Source: Pararhizobium mangrovi
Lineage (GTDB): Bacteria; Pseudomonadota; Alphaproteobacteria; Rhizobiales; Rhizobiaceae
DNA: 64,000 nucleotides
Assembly: GCF_006516965.1 (NCBI RefSeq)
Contig: NZ_VHLH01000004.1
Span: forward strand, 124,001 to 188,000
Reading direction: 5' to 3'
Of the stretch, positions 45,371-55,897 are shown piece after piece. A model generated the notes under the pieces. It did not search any database. It saw only the letters and a program-made list of their open reading frames with translations, and had not been told where the DNA came from. Made by a program: the position numbers and the translations under genes. Every line of letters starts with the position of its first letter. Position 1 is the first letter of the stretch.

Positions 45371-48292
45371 CTATTCCGCTGCCTCGGCCTTGTGCCCCGG
45401 GCGGCGTTCCAGCATCTCGCGCAGGAACTGGCCGGTATAGGAACGCTCGACCTTCACGACATCTTCCGGCGTGCCGGTCGCGACGATCTCGCCGCCGCCG
45501 TCGCCACCTTCGGGGCCGAGGTCGATGATCCAGTCGGCGGTCTTGATGACCTCGAGATTGTGCTCGATCACGGCGACGGAATTGCCGGTGTCGACGAGTT
45601 CGTGAAGGACGTCGAGGAGCTGCGACACGTCGTGGAAATGCAGGCCGGTCGTCGGCTCGTCGAGGATATAGAGCGTCTTGCCGGTCGAGCGCTTCGAAAG
45701 CTCCTTGGCGAGCTTCACGCGCTGCGCCTCGCCGCCCGATAGCGTCGTCGCCTGCTGGCCGATGCGCACATAGCCGAGCCCGACGCGCTTCAACGTCTCG
45801 AGCTTGTCGCGGATGGCCGGCACGGCGGCGAAGAAATCGGCGCCTTCCTCGGTCGTCATCTCGAGCACGTCGGCGATCGACTTGCCCTTGAACTGCACCT
45901 CCAGCGTCTCGCGATTGTAGCGCTTGCCGCCACACGCTTCGCAGGTCACGTGCACGTCCGGCAGGAAGTGCATCTCGATCTTGATGAGGCCGTCGCCCTG
46001 GCAGGCTTCGCACCGTCCGCCCTTCACGTTGAAGGAGAAGCGGCCCGGCAAATAGCCACGTGCCTTCGATTCCGGCAGGGAGGCGAACCAGTCGCGGATC
46101 GGCGTGAAGGCGCCGGTGTAGGTCGCGGGGTTGGAGCGCGGCGTACGGCCGATCGGCGACTGGTCGATGTCGATGACCTTGTCGACATATTCCAGTCCGT
46201 CGATGCGTTCGTGCACGGCTGGATGGTCGCGCGCGCCCATGATACGGCGAGCGGCGGCCTTGTAGAGCGTCTCGTTCAGGAAAGTGGACTTGCCGCCGCC
46301 CGAAACGCCGGTGACCGCCGTGAAGACCCCGAGCGGCAGGTCGACCGTCACGTTCTTCAGATTGTTGGCGCTGGCACCGACGACCGTCAGCTTGCGGCCC
46401 TTCTTCGGCTTGCGTCGCTCGGCCGGTACCGGCACGGCCATCTCGCCCGTCAGATACTGGCCCGTCAGGGATTCGCGACAGGCCATGACGTCGGACGGCG
46501 TGCCGGCGGCGATGACCTTGCCGCCATGGATGCCAGCAGCCGGACCGATGTCGACGACGTAGTCCGCCGTCAGGATGGCGTCCTCGTCGTGCTCGACGAC
46601 GATCACCGTGTTGCCGATGTCGCGCAGGTTCTTCAGCGTTTCGAGAAGGCGGGCATTGTCGCGCTGGTGGAGGCCGATCGAAGGTTCGTCGAGCACGTAG
46701 AGCACGCCCGTCAGGCCCGAGCCGATCTGCGAGGCGAGGCGGATGCGCTGGCTCTCGCCGCCCGACAACGTGCCGGAATTGCGCGACAATGTCAGGTATT
46801 CCAGCCCGACATCGTTGAGGAAGGTCAGCCGCTCGCGGATCTCCTTGAGAATCCGAGGCGCGATCGCGTTCTGCTGCTCGGTGAGCTTTTCCGGCAGCGA
46901 ATCGAACCAGTCGAGCGCCTTCGAGATCGAAAGCTGTGCCGCCTCGCCGATATGCCGCTCGTCGATCTTGACGGCGAGCGCTTCCGGCTTGAGGCGGAAG
47001 CCGCTGCAGGCCGGGCAGGGGGTATAGGCCATGTAGCGCTCGATCTCCTCGCGCGCCCATGCCGAATCCGTCTCGTGCCAGCGCCGTTCGAGATTCGGGA
47101 CGATGCCCTCGAACGTCTTTGCCGTCTTGTAGGAGCGCAGGCCGTCGTCGTACTTGAAGGGAATCTTCTCCTTCGTCCCGTGCAGGATCGCCTTCTTCGC
47201 CTTGTCCGGTAGCGCGCTCCAGCGATCGGAGAGCTTGAAGCCGAAATGGGCGCCGAGGCCTTCCAGCGTCTGCGTATAGTAGGGCGAGGAGGAGCGCGAC
47301 CATGGCACGATCGCCCCTTCGCGCAGCGTGCGGCCGGCTTCCGGCACGATCAGCGCCGGGTCGATCGACTGCTGCGAGCCGAGGCCGCCGCAGGTCGGGC
47401 AGGCGCCCGTCGGGTTGTTGAACGAGAAGAGCCGGGGCTCGATCTCGGGGATCGTGAAGCCCGAGACCGGACACGCGAACTTTTCCGAGAAGACCATGCG
47501 CTCGTGCGTCTCGTTGAGCGACTTGTTGGCGCTGCCGCCGCTTGCCGTCTCGGCCTCCGGCAGCGGCTTGTCGGCGAATTCGGCAAGCGCGATGCCGTCG
47601 GCGAGCCTCAGCGCCGTCTCCATCGAGTCCGCCAGCCGCGAAGCGAGGTCCTCACGCACCACCACGCGGTCCACCACCACGTCGATGTCGTGCTTGTACT
47701 TCTTGTCGAGAGCGGGCACCTCGGCGATCTCGTAGAAGGTGCCGTCCACCTTTACGCGCTGGAAGCCCTTCTTCATCAGTTCGGCGAGTTCCTTGCGGTA
47801 CTCGCCCTTGCGCCCGCGCACGAGCGGCGCCAGCAGGTAGAGCCGCGTGCCTTCCTCGAGCGCCATCACGCGGTCGACCATCTGGGTGACCGTCTGGCTT
47901 TCGATCGGCAGGCCCGTCGCCGGCGAATAGGGCACGCCCACGCGCGCGAAGAGCAGGCGCATGTAGTCGTAGATCTCGGTAACCGTGCCGACCGTCGAGC
48001 GCGGGTTCTTCGAGGTCGTCTTCTGCTCGATCGAGATTGCCGGTGACAGCCCGTCGATGCGGTCGACATCCGGCTTCTGCATCATTTCCAGGAACTGGCG
48101 CGCATAGGCCGAAAGACTCTCGACGTAGCGTCGCTGGCCCTCGGCGTAGATCGTGTCGAAGGCGAGCGAGGACTTGCCGGAACCAGAAAGCCCGGTCATC
48201 ACGATCAGCGAATTGCGCGGCAGGTCGACGTCGACGCCCTGGAGGTTGTGTTCGCGCGCACCGCGGATGGAGATCGTCTTGAGTTCGCTCAT
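45371..48292 (-). CDS. uvrA: Excinuclease ABC subunit A
   Basis: UvrA recognises bulky DNA lesions for nucleotide excision repair. It has 973 residues with two ABC ATPase modules: Walker [21 protein letters not shown] and [16 protein letters not shown], signature motifs [14 protein letters not shown] and [15 protein letters not shown]. The C-terminal zinc finger CEACQGDG...CEACGGKR is intact. In the first zinc finger the second Cys is Ser (FACPVSGFT), a change I recall as common in alphaproteobacterial UvrA. It is preceded by a LexA-type box at 48438-48452. Confidence 0.97.
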   Translation of the reverse strand: MSELKTISIRGAREHNLQGVDVDLPRNSLIVMTGLSGSGKSSLAFDTIYAEGQRRYVESLSAYARQFLEMMQKPDVDRIDGLSPAISIEQKTTSKNPRSTVGTVTEIYDYMRLLFARVGVPYSPATGLPIESQTVTQMVDRVMALEEGTRLYLLAPLVRGRKGEYRKELAELMKKGFQRVKVDGTFYEIAEVPALDKKYKHDIDVVVDRVVVREDLASRLADSMETALRLADGIALAEFADKPLPEAETASGGSANKSLNETHERMVFSEKFACPVSGFTIPEIEPRLFSFNNPTGACPTCGGLGSQQSIDPALIVPEAGRTLREGAIVPWSRSSSPYYTQTLEGLGAHFGFKLSDRWSALPDKAKKAILHGTKEKIPFKYDDGLRSYKTAKTFEGIVPNLERRWHETDSAWAREEIERYMAYTPCPACSGFRLKPEALAVKIDERHIGEAAQLSISKALDWFDSLPEKLTEQQNAIAPRILKEIRERLTFLNDVGLEYLTLSRNSGTLSGGESQRIRLASQIGSGLTGVLYVLDEPSIGLHQRDNARLLETLKNLRDIGNTVIVVEHDEDAILTADYVVDIGPAAGIHGGKVIAAGTPSDVMACRESLTGQYLTGEMAVPVPAERRKPKKGRKLTVVGASANNLKNVTVDLPLGVFTAVTGVSGGGKSTFLNETLYKAAARRIMGARDHPAVHERIDGLEYVDKVIDIDQSPIGRTPRSNPATYTGAFTPIRDWFASLPESKARGYLPGRFSFNVKGGRCEACQGDGLIKIEMHFLPDVHVTCEACGGKRYNRETLEVQFKGKSIADVLEMTTEEGADFFAAVPAIRDKLETLKRVGLGYVRIGQQATTLSGGEAQRVKLAKELSKRSTGKTLYILDEPTTGLHFHDVSQLLDVLHELVDTGNSVAVIEHNLEVIKTADWIIDLGPEGGDGGGEIVATGTPEDVVKVERSYTGQFLREMLERRPGHKAEAAE

Positions 48293-48437
48293 GTCGATGC
48301 TGCCCGGGTCCCTTCGGACGTTGGTTTATGCGAAACGCTCGCGTGACCGCCCTGATCTAAGTCGCCCGAGCGAACTGTCGAGCACAAAGGCGGCGAGCCA
48401 CAGTGAAACGCTTGACGCCATGGTAGCGCGAAGACTA

Positions 48438-48452
48438 GAACAGAAAAAGAAC
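48438..48452 (-). promoter_or_regulatory. SOS (LexA) box between uvrA and ssb
   Basis: The sequence GAACAGAAAAAGAAC reads GTTC-N7-GTTC on the minus strand, which is the alphaproteobacterial LexA operator. It lies 146 bp upstream of uvrA and 138 bp upstream of ssb on the other side. LexA could control one or both genes. Confidence 0.8.
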
Positions 48453-48590
48453 AAAACGACGTTCGCACCGGACGTTTTCTCTTGTGGACCCAGATGTCGG
48501 GCTGGCGCAAACCCGTTCGCCATGGGGTAGGGTGCTTTTCAACAGTTCATCTGCGGGCGCCCCCCGCGAACCTGATCGAAAGGAAGAAAG

Positions 48591-49076
48591 ATGGCGGGAA
48601 GCGTCAACAAGGTCATTCTGGTGGGCAATCTCGGCGCCGATCCGGAAATCCGTCGCACGCAGGACGGTCGCCCGATCGCCAATCTGCGGATCGCCACCTC
48701 GGAAAGCTGGCGCGACCGCAATTCGGGCGAGCGACGGGAGCGTACGGAATGGCATCGCGTCGTCATCTTCAGCGAAGGGCTCTGCAAAGTCGCGGAAAAT
48801 TATCTGAAGAAGGGCGCGAAGGTCTATATCGAGGGCCAGCTGCAGACGCGCAAATGGCAGGACCAGAGCGGCCAGGACAAATATTCGACCGAAATCGTGC
48901 TGCAGGGCTTCAACGCAACGCTGACCATGCTCGACGGACGCGGCGAAGGTGGCGGCGGGGGCGGCGGCTCGAACTACTCGGGCGGCGACTACGGCAGCGG
49001 ATCCGGCGGCGCTTCGTCGGGCGGCGGCCAATCCGGCGGCTTCTCGCAGGAAATGGACGACGACATCCCCTTTTGA
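48591..49076 (+). CDS. ssb: Single-stranded DNA-binding protein
   Basis: Ssb coats single-stranded DNA in replication and repair. It has 161 residues: an N-terminal OB fold ([31 protein letters not shown]), then a Gly/Ser-rich linker and the protein-recruiting tip MDDDIPF. GAAAGGAAGAAAG precedes the ATG. It is divergent from uvrA across a LexA box. Confidence 0.98.
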   Translation: MAGSVNKVILVGNLGADPEIRRTQDGRPIANLRIATSESWRDRNSGERRERTEWHRVVIFSEGLCKVAENYLKKGAKVYIEGQLQTRKWQDQSGQDKYSTEIVLQGFNATLTMLDGRGEGGGGGGGSNYSGGDYGSGSGGASSGGGQSGGFSQEMDDDIPF

Positions 49077-49137
49077 GCGCGGACGGCCTTTCGCGCATCG
49101 GTCGCATGTCAAATTCCAGTCACGGTTGGCGAACAGG

Positions 49138-49156
49138 GTTCGACGATATGTCGAAC
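49138..49156. repeat. Perfect inverted repeat GTTCGAC-N5-GTCGAAC
   Basis: Two perfect 7-bp arms around gatat lie about 65 bp upstream of the DUF4168 gene, in the ssb-DUF4168 gap. The symmetry suits a dimeric repressor or a transcript hairpin. No T-run follows. Confidence 0.5.
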
Positions 49157-49220
49157 ACCGGACGGCGGCTTCGATGCCGGCTGCGGCCGTTCGCCCGATA
49201 ACACTCGAGAAGGAACGATG

Positions 49221-49664
49221 ATGTCCTTTCAGTACAAATCGGTCGCGCTCGCGACCGTGCCCGCACTCGCCACGATCGCCGGGTCGGCTTCAGCAGCGCT
49301 CGCACAGACCACCTCGAAGACCTCGGACGAGGCAGCGACCAACCAGAAAAGCGCTTCCGCTTTACAGACCACCGACATCAGCAACGCAAAACTTGATTCT
49401 TTCGCCAAAGCCTATCTCGGCGTCAGCAAGATCAAGCAGGAATATACGCCGAAGCTGAAGCAGGCGAAGGACGACGAGACGCGTCAGAAGGTCAAGCTCG
49501 AAGCGAGCAGGAAGATGGTGGAGACCGTCAACGGCGTCGACGGGATGAACGTCAAGGAATACAGCGCGATTCTCGCCTCGGCCCAGTCGAACCCGAAGCT
49601 TGCCCGCAAGCTTACGGAAGCGATCAATCATTCGTCCGACAAGAATGGCGAAGCCGGTAAATAG
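49221..49664 (+). CDS. Secreted DUF4168 domain protein
   Basis: This 147-residue protein has a signal peptide (about the first 30 residues, ending near AALAQ). A helical DUF4168-type domain follows (KLDSFAKAYLGVSKIKQEYTPK, VKEYSAILASAQSNPKLARK). Of two adjacent ATG codons, 49221 has AAGGA at the better distance (6 nt); 49218 is the alternative. The function of the family is unknown. A strong intrinsic terminator follows. Confidence 0.82.
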   Translation: MSFQYKSVALATVPALATIAGSASAALAQTTSKTSDEAATNQKSASALQTTDISNAKLDSFAKAYLGVSKIKQEYTPKLKQAKDDETRQKVKLEASRKMVETVNGVDGMNVKEYSAILASAQSNPKLARKLTEAINHSSDKNGEAGK

Positions 49665-49742
49665 CCGTGGCTATCGGCGTGAAGATCTGGTCGTGGCCGG
49701 TCTTCGCGCCGCGCAACAAAGGTCTGAGGCGACAACTTTTGG

Positions 49743-49779
49743 CGGGCCACCTGCGTTTCGGCGCGGTGGCCCGTTTTTC
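49743..49779 (+). terminator. Rho-independent terminator of the DUF4168 gene
   Basis: The arms cgggccacc (49743-49751) and ggtggcccg (49765-49773) form a perfect 9-bp stem followed by five T, about 80 bp after the stop codon. Confidence 0.88.
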
Positions 49780-49812
49780 GTTGAGAGCGCTGCCGTATGA
49801 ATCTCAAAGGCA

Positions 49813-50442
49813 CTAGATGCCGAAGGCGGCGCGGATGCCGTCGATGACGAACTGCACCGACAGCGCCGCGAGGATAACGCCGAGCAGGCGGGTCAGGATG
49901 ATGCGCCCGGTCTCGCCGAGGAACCGGTCGATGCGCTCGGCGATGACGAGGGCGGCTAGCAGAATGGCGAGTGCCAGTACGACCATCGCAATGAGCTGAA
50001 GTGTCTGCACCGCACCGTCGCTGCGTCCGGCAAGCAGGATGACGGCGGAAATCGCTCCCGGCCCGGCTATGAGCGGGATGCCGAGCGGAAAGACGGCGGT
50101 ATCGCGGATGCGATCCTGCGTAACCGCCCGTTCGGCACTCTTCTCGTGCCGTTCCTGTCGCTTTTCGAAGATCATCTCGAAGGCGATCCAGAACAGGAGA
50201 ACGCCGCCGGCGATGCGAAAGGCCGGCATGGTGATGCCGAGCAGTTCCAGAAAACCCGATCCGGCGAGCGAGAAGAAGACGAGTACGCCGCCGCCGAGCA
50301 GACATGCCCGGATGGCGACCTGAAAGCGCTGCGCCCGGTTCATGCCGGCCGTCAGGCCGAGGAAGATCGGCGCCATTCCGACCGGATCGACCGTTACGAG
50401 AATGGTGATGAGCACGTTGACGAGAAAATCGATGCCGGACAT
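49813..50442 (-). CDS. MarC family integral membrane protein
   Basis: This 209-residue protein has six hydrophobic segments and MarC-family motifs: VTVDPVGMAPIFLGLTAGM near the N-terminus and TAVFPLGIPLIAGPGAISAVI in the middle. ATG 50442 is used; frames to 50673 have no similarity. The function is unknown. The family was once linked to multiple antibiotic resistance, but that link is not supported. Confidence 0.92.
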   Translation of the reverse strand: MSGIDFLVNVLITILVTVDPVGMAPIFLGLTAGMNRAQRFQVAIRACLLGGGVLVFFSLAGSGFLELLGITMPAFRIAGGVLLFWIAFEMIFEKRQERHEKSAERAVTQDRIRDTAVFPLGIPLIAGPGAISAVILLAGRSDGAVQTLQLIAMVVLALAILLAALVIAERIDRFLGETGRIILTRLLGVILAALSVQFVIDGIRAAFGI

Positions 50443-50764
50443 CGTGGCCTTGCGATGAAGAATGGAAGGCAGAGCGTGCCGTGCCTGCCCGTCGGGATCA
50501 AGAACGGTCGGAGCGATCGGCCGCGAATGAGCCGCTTCGCCAGTGGATGAACGGCGCTTACCGGACCACCGTCTGCCATGCCACAGGAAAGACGACGACC
50601 GGTGGCCCGCGAACGGGCGGGGGCACCGATTCGCACGACACGATACGGCACGACGGACCGAGGCTGTGAACAACCTTTGCGCTATGCCGCGAAAGTTGGC
50701 GCAACCGGGCGGTTTTCGCTAAACAGTGAAGATCAATGATTCAGACCAGCGATCGTGACCTGAC
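50443..50764. other. Divergent region between marC and gyrA
   Basis: About 322 bp separate the two starts and should hold both promoters. I see no ORF with convincing features and no clear -35/-10 pair. The stretch 50690-50740 is less GC-rich than its surroundings and is the likeliest place for the gyrA promoter. Confidence 0.4.
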
Positions 50765-53587
50765 TTGACCGACCAGCCCACATCAGGCGGCCCCGACGGA
50801 CCGCCCGGCTCCGAACCGATTTCGATCATCGACGAGATGCAGCGTTCCTATCTCGATTACGCCATGAGCGTGATCGTGAGCCGAGCGTTGCCGGATGCGC
50901 GCGACGGGCTGAAGCCCGTTCACCGGCGCATCCTCTACGCGATGAACGAGAGCGGTTACGTCTGGAACCGGCGATACGTGAAGTCGTCGCGCATCGTCGG
51001 TGACGTCATGGGTAAGTATCACCCGCACGGCGACAGCGCGATCTACGATGCCATGGTGCGCATGGCGCAGAACTGGTCGATGCGCGTGCCGCTCGTCGAC
51101 GGGCAGGGCAATTTCGGCTCGATCGACGGCGATCCACCGGCGGCCATGCGCTATACCGAGGCGCGCCTTTCCAAGGTCGCGCACGAGCTTCTGGAGGACA
51201 TCGACAAGGAAACGGTCGATTTTCAGGAGACCTACGATTCGTCGTCGAACGAGCCGAAGGTCCTGCCGGCGCGCTTTCCGAACCTTCTCGTCAACGGCGC
51301 GGGCGGCATCGCCGTCGGCATGGCGACGAACATTCCGCCGCACAACCTCACCGAGGTGATCGACGCCTGTATCGCCATCATCGACAAGCCGGGCATGGAG
51401 CTTTCCGAGCTCCTAGAGTTCATTCCGGGACCGGACTTTCCGACGGGCGCGCTGATCCTCGGTCGAAGCGGCATCCGCAGTGCCTACGAGACGGGTCGCG
51501 GCTCCGTCATCATGCGCGGGCGCACGCATATCGAGACGATCCGCGGCGACCGGGAGGCGATCATCGTCACCGAAGTTCCCTATCAGGTGAACAAGGCGAC
51601 GATGATCGAGAAGATGGCCGAACTCGTGCGCGACAAGCGCATCGAGGGCATCTCCGATCTGCGCGACGAATCCGACCGGCAGGGCTACCGCGTCGTCATC
51701 GAGCTTCGCCGCGACGCCGTCGCCGACGTCGTGCTGAACCAGCTCTATCGCTTTACGCCGCTGCAGACGTCGTTCGGCTGCAACATGGTGGCGCTCAACG
51801 GCGGCAAGCCCGAACAGCTGACCCTCGCCGATCTGCTGACGGCCTTCGTCGGCTTTCGCGAGGAAGTCGTCAGCCGGCGCACGAAGTATCTGCTGCGCAA
51901 GGCCCGGGAGCGCGCGCATACGCTGGTCGGTCTGGCGATCGCCGTCGCCAATATCGACGAGGTGATCCGCCTTATCCGTCACGCGCCCGATCCGTCGACG
52001 GCACGTTCGCAGCTCATGGAGCGTCGCTGGCCGGCCGCGGACGTCGCGCCGCTGATCCGGCTGATCGACGATCCGCGCCACCGGATCAACGAGGACGGGA
52101 CCTACTATCTCTCCGAGGAGCAGGCGCGCGCCATCCTCGATCTACGCCTCCAGCGCCTGACGGCGCTCGGGCGCGACGAGATCGCCGACGAGTTGAACAC
52201 GATCGGCGAGCAGATCCGCGACTATCTCGACATCCTCGGTTCCCGCGAGCGCATCCAGGACATCGTCAAGCAGGAACTGCGCGACGTGAAGGAGGAGTTC
52301 GGCACGCCGCGGCGCACCGAGCTCGCCGAGGGCGGTCCGGACATGGACGACGAGGACCTGATCGCCCGCGAGGACATGGTCGTCACCGTCTCCCATCACG
52401 GCTACATCAAGCGCGTGCCGCTTGCGACCTATCGGGCGCAGCGGCGCGGTGGCAAGGGCCGCTCGGGCATGGCGACGCGCGACGAGGATTTCGTCACGCG
52501 CCTTTTCGTGGCGAACACGCACACGCCGGTGCTGTTCTTTTCTTCGCGCGGCATCGTCTACAAGGAAAAGGTGTGGCGGCTGCCGATCGGAAGCCCCCAG
52601 TCGCGCGGCAAGGCACTGGTCAACATGCTGCCGATCCAGTCGGGCGAGCGCATCACGTCGATCATGCCGCTGCCCGAGGACGAGGAGGGCTGGGCAAACC
52701 TCGACGTCATGTTCGCGACGACGCGCGGCACGGTTCGCCGCAACAAGCTTTCGGATTTCACGCAGGTCAATCGCAACGGCAAGATCGCCATGAAGCTCGA
52801 GGACGAGACGGACTCGATCCTCGACGTCGAAACGTGTTCGGAGACCGACGACGTCGTGCTGACGACCGCGCTCGGCCAGTCGATCCGCTTTCCCGTCGAC
52901 GACGTCCGCGTCTTCGCGGGGCGCAATTCCGTCGGCGTGCGCGGCATAAACCTGGCCGATGGCGACGCCCTGATTTCGATGGCGATCCTCGGACACGTCG
53001 ACGCGACGCCGCAGGAACGCACGAGCTACCTGAAGCGAGCGACGGCCGAACGCCGCCGCGCGGGCGTCGAAGCGGACGAAGTGACGCTTTCCGGCGCGGA
53101 TGCCGCCGAGGAGGTCGAGCTTTCGGAAGAACGCTACGAAGCGTTGAGGCAGAACGAGGAATTCTTCCTGACGGTCAGCGAGAAGGGCTACGGCAAGCGC
53201 TCGTCGTCGTACGATTTCCGCGTGTCGGGCCGGGGCGGCAAGGGTATCAAGGCGACGGACGTCACGAAGATCGACGATATCGGCAAGATGGTCGCCGCCT
53301 TCCCGATCAGTGAGGGCGACCAGCTCATGCTCGTATCGAACCGCGGCAAACTGATCCGCGTTCCGGTCGAGGGCATTCGCATCGCGAGCCGCGCCACGAA
53401 GGGCGTTACGATCTTCTCGACCGCTGCGGAAGAGCGCGTCGTCTCCGTCGAGCGCATCAACGAACCGGACGTAGAAGCCGAGGCCGCTGCAGCGGATGAC
53501 GAGGAGACGGAAGGCGTTGCGGACGAAGCATCGCACAGCAGGACGGACGAGGTACCCGGATCTGGGGACGACTCGACTACTGACTAG
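50765..53587 (+). CDS. gyrA: DNA gyrase subunit A
   Basis: GyrA is the DNA breakage-reunion subunit of gyrase. The gene starts with TTG (50765); no ATG exists upstream of the conserved [21 protein letters not shown]. It has 940 residues, usual for rhizobia. The quinolone-resistance region reads [17 protein letters not shown], with Ser and Asp at the positions equivalent to E. coli 83 and 87, so no classical resistance change. The catalytic Tyr is in [10 protein letters not shown]. The GyrA box [10 protein letters not shown] is present, confirming gyrase rather than ParC. A charged insert near residue 755-795 and an acidic C-terminal tail are seen. Confidence 0.97.
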   Translation: MTDQPTSGGPDGPPGSEPISIIDEMQRSYLDYAMSVIVSRALPDARDGLKPVHRRILYAMNESGYVWNRRYVKSSRIVGDVMGKYHPHGDSAIYDAMVRMAQNWSMRVPLVDGQGNFGSIDGDPPAAMRYTEARLSKVAHELLEDIDKETVDFQETYDSSSNEPKVLPARFPNLLVNGAGGIAVGMATNIPPHNLTEVIDACIAIIDKPGMELSELLEFIPGPDFPTGALILGRSGIRSAYETGRGSVIMRGRTHIETIRGDREAIIVTEVPYQVNKATMIEKMAELVRDKRIEGISDLRDESDRQGYRVVIELRRDAVADVVLNQLYRFTPLQTSFGCNMVALNGGKPEQLTLADLLTAFVGFREEVVSRRTKYLLRKARERAHTLVGLAIAVANIDEVIRLIRHAPDPSTARSQLMERRWPAADVAPLIRLIDDPRHRINEDGTYYLSEEQARAILDLRLQRLTALGRDEIADELNTIGEQIRDYLDILGSRERIQDIVKQELRDVKEEFGTPRRTELAEGGPDMDDEDLIAREDMVVTVSHHGYIKRVPLATYRAQRRGGKGRSGMATRDEDFVTRLFVANTHTPVLFFSSRGIVYKEKVWRLPIGSPQSRGKALVNMLPIQSGERITSIMPLPEDEEGWANLDVMFATTRGTVRRNKLSDFTQVNRNGKIAMKLEDETDSILDVETCSETDDVVLTTALGQSIRFPVDDVRVFAGRNSVGVRGINLADGDALISMAILGHVDATPQERTSYLKRATAERRRAGVEADEVTLSGADAAEEVELSEERYEALRQNEEFFLTVSEKGYGKRSSSYDFRVSGRGGKGIKATDVTKIDDIGKMVAAFPISEGDQLMLVSNRGKLIRVPVEGIRIASRATKGVTIFSTAAEERVVSVERINEPDVEAEAAAADDEETEGVADEASHSRTDEVPGSGDDSTTD

Positions 53588-53663
53588 CGGTGCCCGGAAC
53601 GAGAACAACCGCTGGACCAAGCGTATGGCTTAGCCCGGCGGCGGAATTCTCATCCGACGAAGC

Positions 53664-53816
53664 TCAATCGCGGGTGTTTTGGAAAAACGTGCCGTTTCCA
53701 CCGAGTGCACGCCGTGCCTCGGCATGGACGAGCCGAAGCTGATATACCACGCCGGCGAGACTGAGCGTCAGTACGCTGGCAAGCAGGACGGCAATGAGTG
53801 CGAGGGTCGATGTCAT
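53664..53816 (-). CDS. Small single-span membrane protein, 50 aa
   Basis: The ORF encodes MTSTLALIAVLLASVLTLSL and then an AGVVYQLRLVHAEARRALGG tail to residue 50. It has one strong membrane helix (about residues 4-25) and a basic cytoplasmic-type end. GGAGA precedes the ATG by 5 nt. I recognise no family. It is the second of two tandem small membrane ORFs on the minus strand between gyrA and coaD, 60 bp after the first. It is short enough to be missed by usual gene callers. Confidence 0.6.
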   Translation of the reverse strand: MTSTLALIAVLLASVLTLSLAGVVYQLRLVHAEARRALGGNGTFFQNTRD

Positions 53817-53876
53817 CGATTCTCCGTTGGCGAATATCCGAACGGCCCTGTCTTCGTAATCTGCGAAGTGCGTGCG

Positions 53877-54020
53877 TCAGTGACGCGGCGCGTGACGATG
53901 CCGTTTCTGGTCGTCGATCCTGACGGGCACGCGTGCGCCGCCCATTTCGTTTCGCATGGCTGCGAGGCTCGCCGTGAGCATGGCGAAGAACATGACGGTG
54001 GCCAGTAGCGCGATGAGCAT
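53877..54020 (-). CDS. Small single-span membrane protein, 47 aa
   Basis: The ORF encodes MLIALLATVMFFAMLTASLA and then a 27-residue basic, His-rich tail (RIDDQKRHRHAPRH). One membrane helix covers residues 2-21. GGGAG lies 6 nt before the ATG. It has no recognisable family. Together with the 50-aa ORF it looks like a two-gene unit transcribed divergently from coaD. The other frames in this stretch are longer but have no such features. Confidence 0.55.
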   Translation of the reverse strand: MLIALLATVMFFAMLTASLAAMRNEMGGARVPVRIDDQKRHRHAPRH

Positions 54021-54146
54021 GATGATCTCCCGTTTGCAATCCAACGCGGCGGATTCCGAAAAGTTTCAGACGATCGACACACGGGGTCTCTCTTGCTTGC
54101 GCCGGGGCCGTGCGCGTGACAGAACGGCCACACGAAAAGGAAGGTC

Positions 54147-54650
54147 ATGACCACCGCGTTCTATCCCGGTTCCTTCGATCCGCTGACAAACGGCCATCTC
54201 GACGTGCTCGCTCAGGCGTTGCGCGTGGCCGATCGCGTGGTCGTCGGCGTCGGCATCCAGGCGAGCCGCAAACCGTTGTTCTCGTTCGATGAGCGGGCCG
54301 ATCTGATCCACCGTTCGCTGGCCGATGCCCGGCCGGAGCGTAGTGGCGACATCGAGGTCGTCTCCTTCGACGATCTGGCGGTGGCGGCAGCAAGGCGTGT
54401 CGGTGCCACGCTTCTGGTGCGCGGTTTGCGCGACGGCACCGATCTCGACTACGAAATGCAGATGGCCGGCATGAACCGTCAACTTTCGCCCGAGATCCAG
54501 ACGGTCTTCCTGCCGGCCGGTGCCTCCTTCCGGCCGATTACCGCCACATTGGTTCGCCAGATCGCGGCGATGGGCGGGGACGTAGGGGCCTTCGTACCGA
54601 AACCGGTTCTCGACGCTCTCGTCGCGAAGAACCGGCAAGCGGCGTCCTGA
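54147..54650 (+). CDS. coaD: Phosphopantetheine adenylyltransferase
   Basis: CoaD forms dephospho-CoA from ATP and 4'-phosphopantetheine. It has 167 residues, with the nucleotidyltransferase motif [16 protein letters not shown] at the N-terminus and the [19 protein letters not shown] block. GGAAGG is close to the start. It leads the conserved coaD-ppi-ppi-queA-tgt run. Confidence 0.96.
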   Translation: MTTAFYPGSFDPLTNGHLDVLAQALRVADRVVVGVGIQASRKPLFSFDERADLIHRSLADARPERSGDIEVVSFDDLAVAAARRVGATLLVRGLRDGTDLDYEMQMAGMNRQLSPEIQTVFLPAGASFRPITATLVRQIAAMGGDVGAFVPKPVLDALVAKNRQAAS

Positions 54651-54694
54651 CGTCCCGGGTAATCCCCTCCAGCCGAACGATACGAGGAGACACG

Positions 54695-55294
54695 ATGAAA
54701 CGCACGATCCTGACTGCCGCCGCCGCGCTGATGCTCGTCACTGCGCCCGGCATGGCGGCAAATGCGAAGGCGGCCGGCGACCGCATGACCATCCACCTCA
54801 AGCAGGGCAACGTGGTCGTCCAGCTGATGCCGAAGCTCGCGCCGAAGGCGGTCGAGCGTCTGGAGACGCTTGCCGAAAAGGGTGCCTACGACAACGTCGC
54901 TTTCCACCGCGTCATCGACGGCTTCATGGCGCAGACAGGTGACGTGAAGTACGGCGACATGAAGGACGGCTACGACCCGCAGCGTGTCGGCACCGGCGGT
55001 TCGAGCATGTCCGACCTGCCGGCCGAGTTCACCGACACGCCCTTCGTGCGCGGAACGGTCGGCATGGCACGTGCGCAGGATCCGGATTCGGCGAACTCGC
55101 AGTTCTTCATCATGTTCGCGCCCGCGCCATCGCTCGATGGAAAATACACGGTCGTCGGCAAGGTCGTCGACGGCATGGACGTGGTCGATCACATCAAGCG
55201 CGGCGCTATGTCCGACAACGGCAAGGTCGACGATCCCGACCGCATGCTGAGTGTGACGATCGACGACGGCTCGAGCGATTCGAGCGGAAAATAA
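54695..55294 (+). CDS. Exported cyclophilin-type peptidyl-prolyl isomerase
   Basis: This cyclophilin of 199 residues has a signal peptide (MKRTILTAAAALMLVTAPGM...), so it acts in the periplasm on envelope proteins. The active-site motifs FHRVIDGFMAQTGD and ARAQDPDSANSQFFIMF are intact. GAGGAGA precedes the ATG. It is followed 21 bp later by a cytoplasmic paralogue. Confidence 0.93.
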   Translation: MKRTILTAAAALMLVTAPGMAANAKAAGDRMTIHLKQGNVVVQLMPKLAPKAVERLETLAEKGAYDNVAFHRVIDGFMAQTGDVKYGDMKDGYDPQRVGTGGSSMSDLPAEFTDTPFVRGTVGMARAQDPDSANSQFFIMFAPAPSLDGKYTVVGKVVDGMDVVDHIKRGAMSDNGKVDDPDRMLSVTIDDGSSDSSGK

Positions 55295-55315
55295 GCAAGG
55301 GAAGGGTTTATCGCG

Positions 55316-55792
55316 ATGACCGAGATCAACGATCCGGAAAATACCGTCACCATGGAAACGACGAAGGGCAGGGTGGTCATCAAGCTGATGCCCGAAACCG
55401 CACCGAAACACGTCGACCGGATCAAGGAACTCACGCGCACGGGCTTTTATGACGGCGTGGTGTTTCACCGCGTCATCGACGGCTTCATGGCGCAGACGGG
55501 CGATCCGACCGGAACGGGCATGGGCGGTTCGGACAAGCCGAACCTCGCGCCGGAATTTTCCGAAACGCAGCACGTTCGCGGCACCTGTTCCATGGCGCGC
55601 AGCCAGCAGCCGGATTCGGCGAACTCGCAGTTCTTCATCTGCTTCGAGGACGCGCCCTGGCTGAACAGCCAGTATACCGTCTGGGGCCAGGTCATCGAGG
55701 GAATGGACAATGTCGACAAGCTGAAGCGAGGCGAGCCGGTGCAGGGCCCCGACTCCATTCTCACGATGCGCGTCGCGGCCGACCTCGACTGA
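55316..55792 (+). CDS. ppiB: Cytoplasmic cyclophilin-type peptidyl-prolyl isomerase
   Basis: This 158-residue cyclophilin has no signal peptide. FHRVIDGFMAQTGDPTGTGMGG and ARSQQPDSANSQFFICF carry the catalytic Arg, Phe, Met and Gln residues. It is a close paralogue of the preceding gene and probably arose by duplication. A gap of 105 bp follows before queA. Confidence 0.94.
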   Translation: MTEINDPENTVTMETTKGRVVIKLMPETAPKHVDRIKELTRTGFYDGVVFHRVIDGFMAQTGDPTGTGMGGSDKPNLAPEFSETQHVRGTCSMARSQQPDSANSQFFICFEDAPWLNSQYTVWGQVIEGMDNVDKLKRGEPVQGPDSILTMRVAADLD

Positions 55793-55897
55793 ACCCGACC
55801 ATGCCGGTGCGCCGTTACGCGGCGTGCCGGTCACCTTCGGCGAATGCCTGGCGCCTGGTGCCAAGCGCTACGCCACCTTCTTCGACTGACCCTCGCC

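Noticed and set aside
50690-50740. Sigma-70 promoter for gyrA (TTGGCG with TAAACA, 18-bp spacer)
   Set aside because: Both boxes are weak matches, so it is not listed as a feature.
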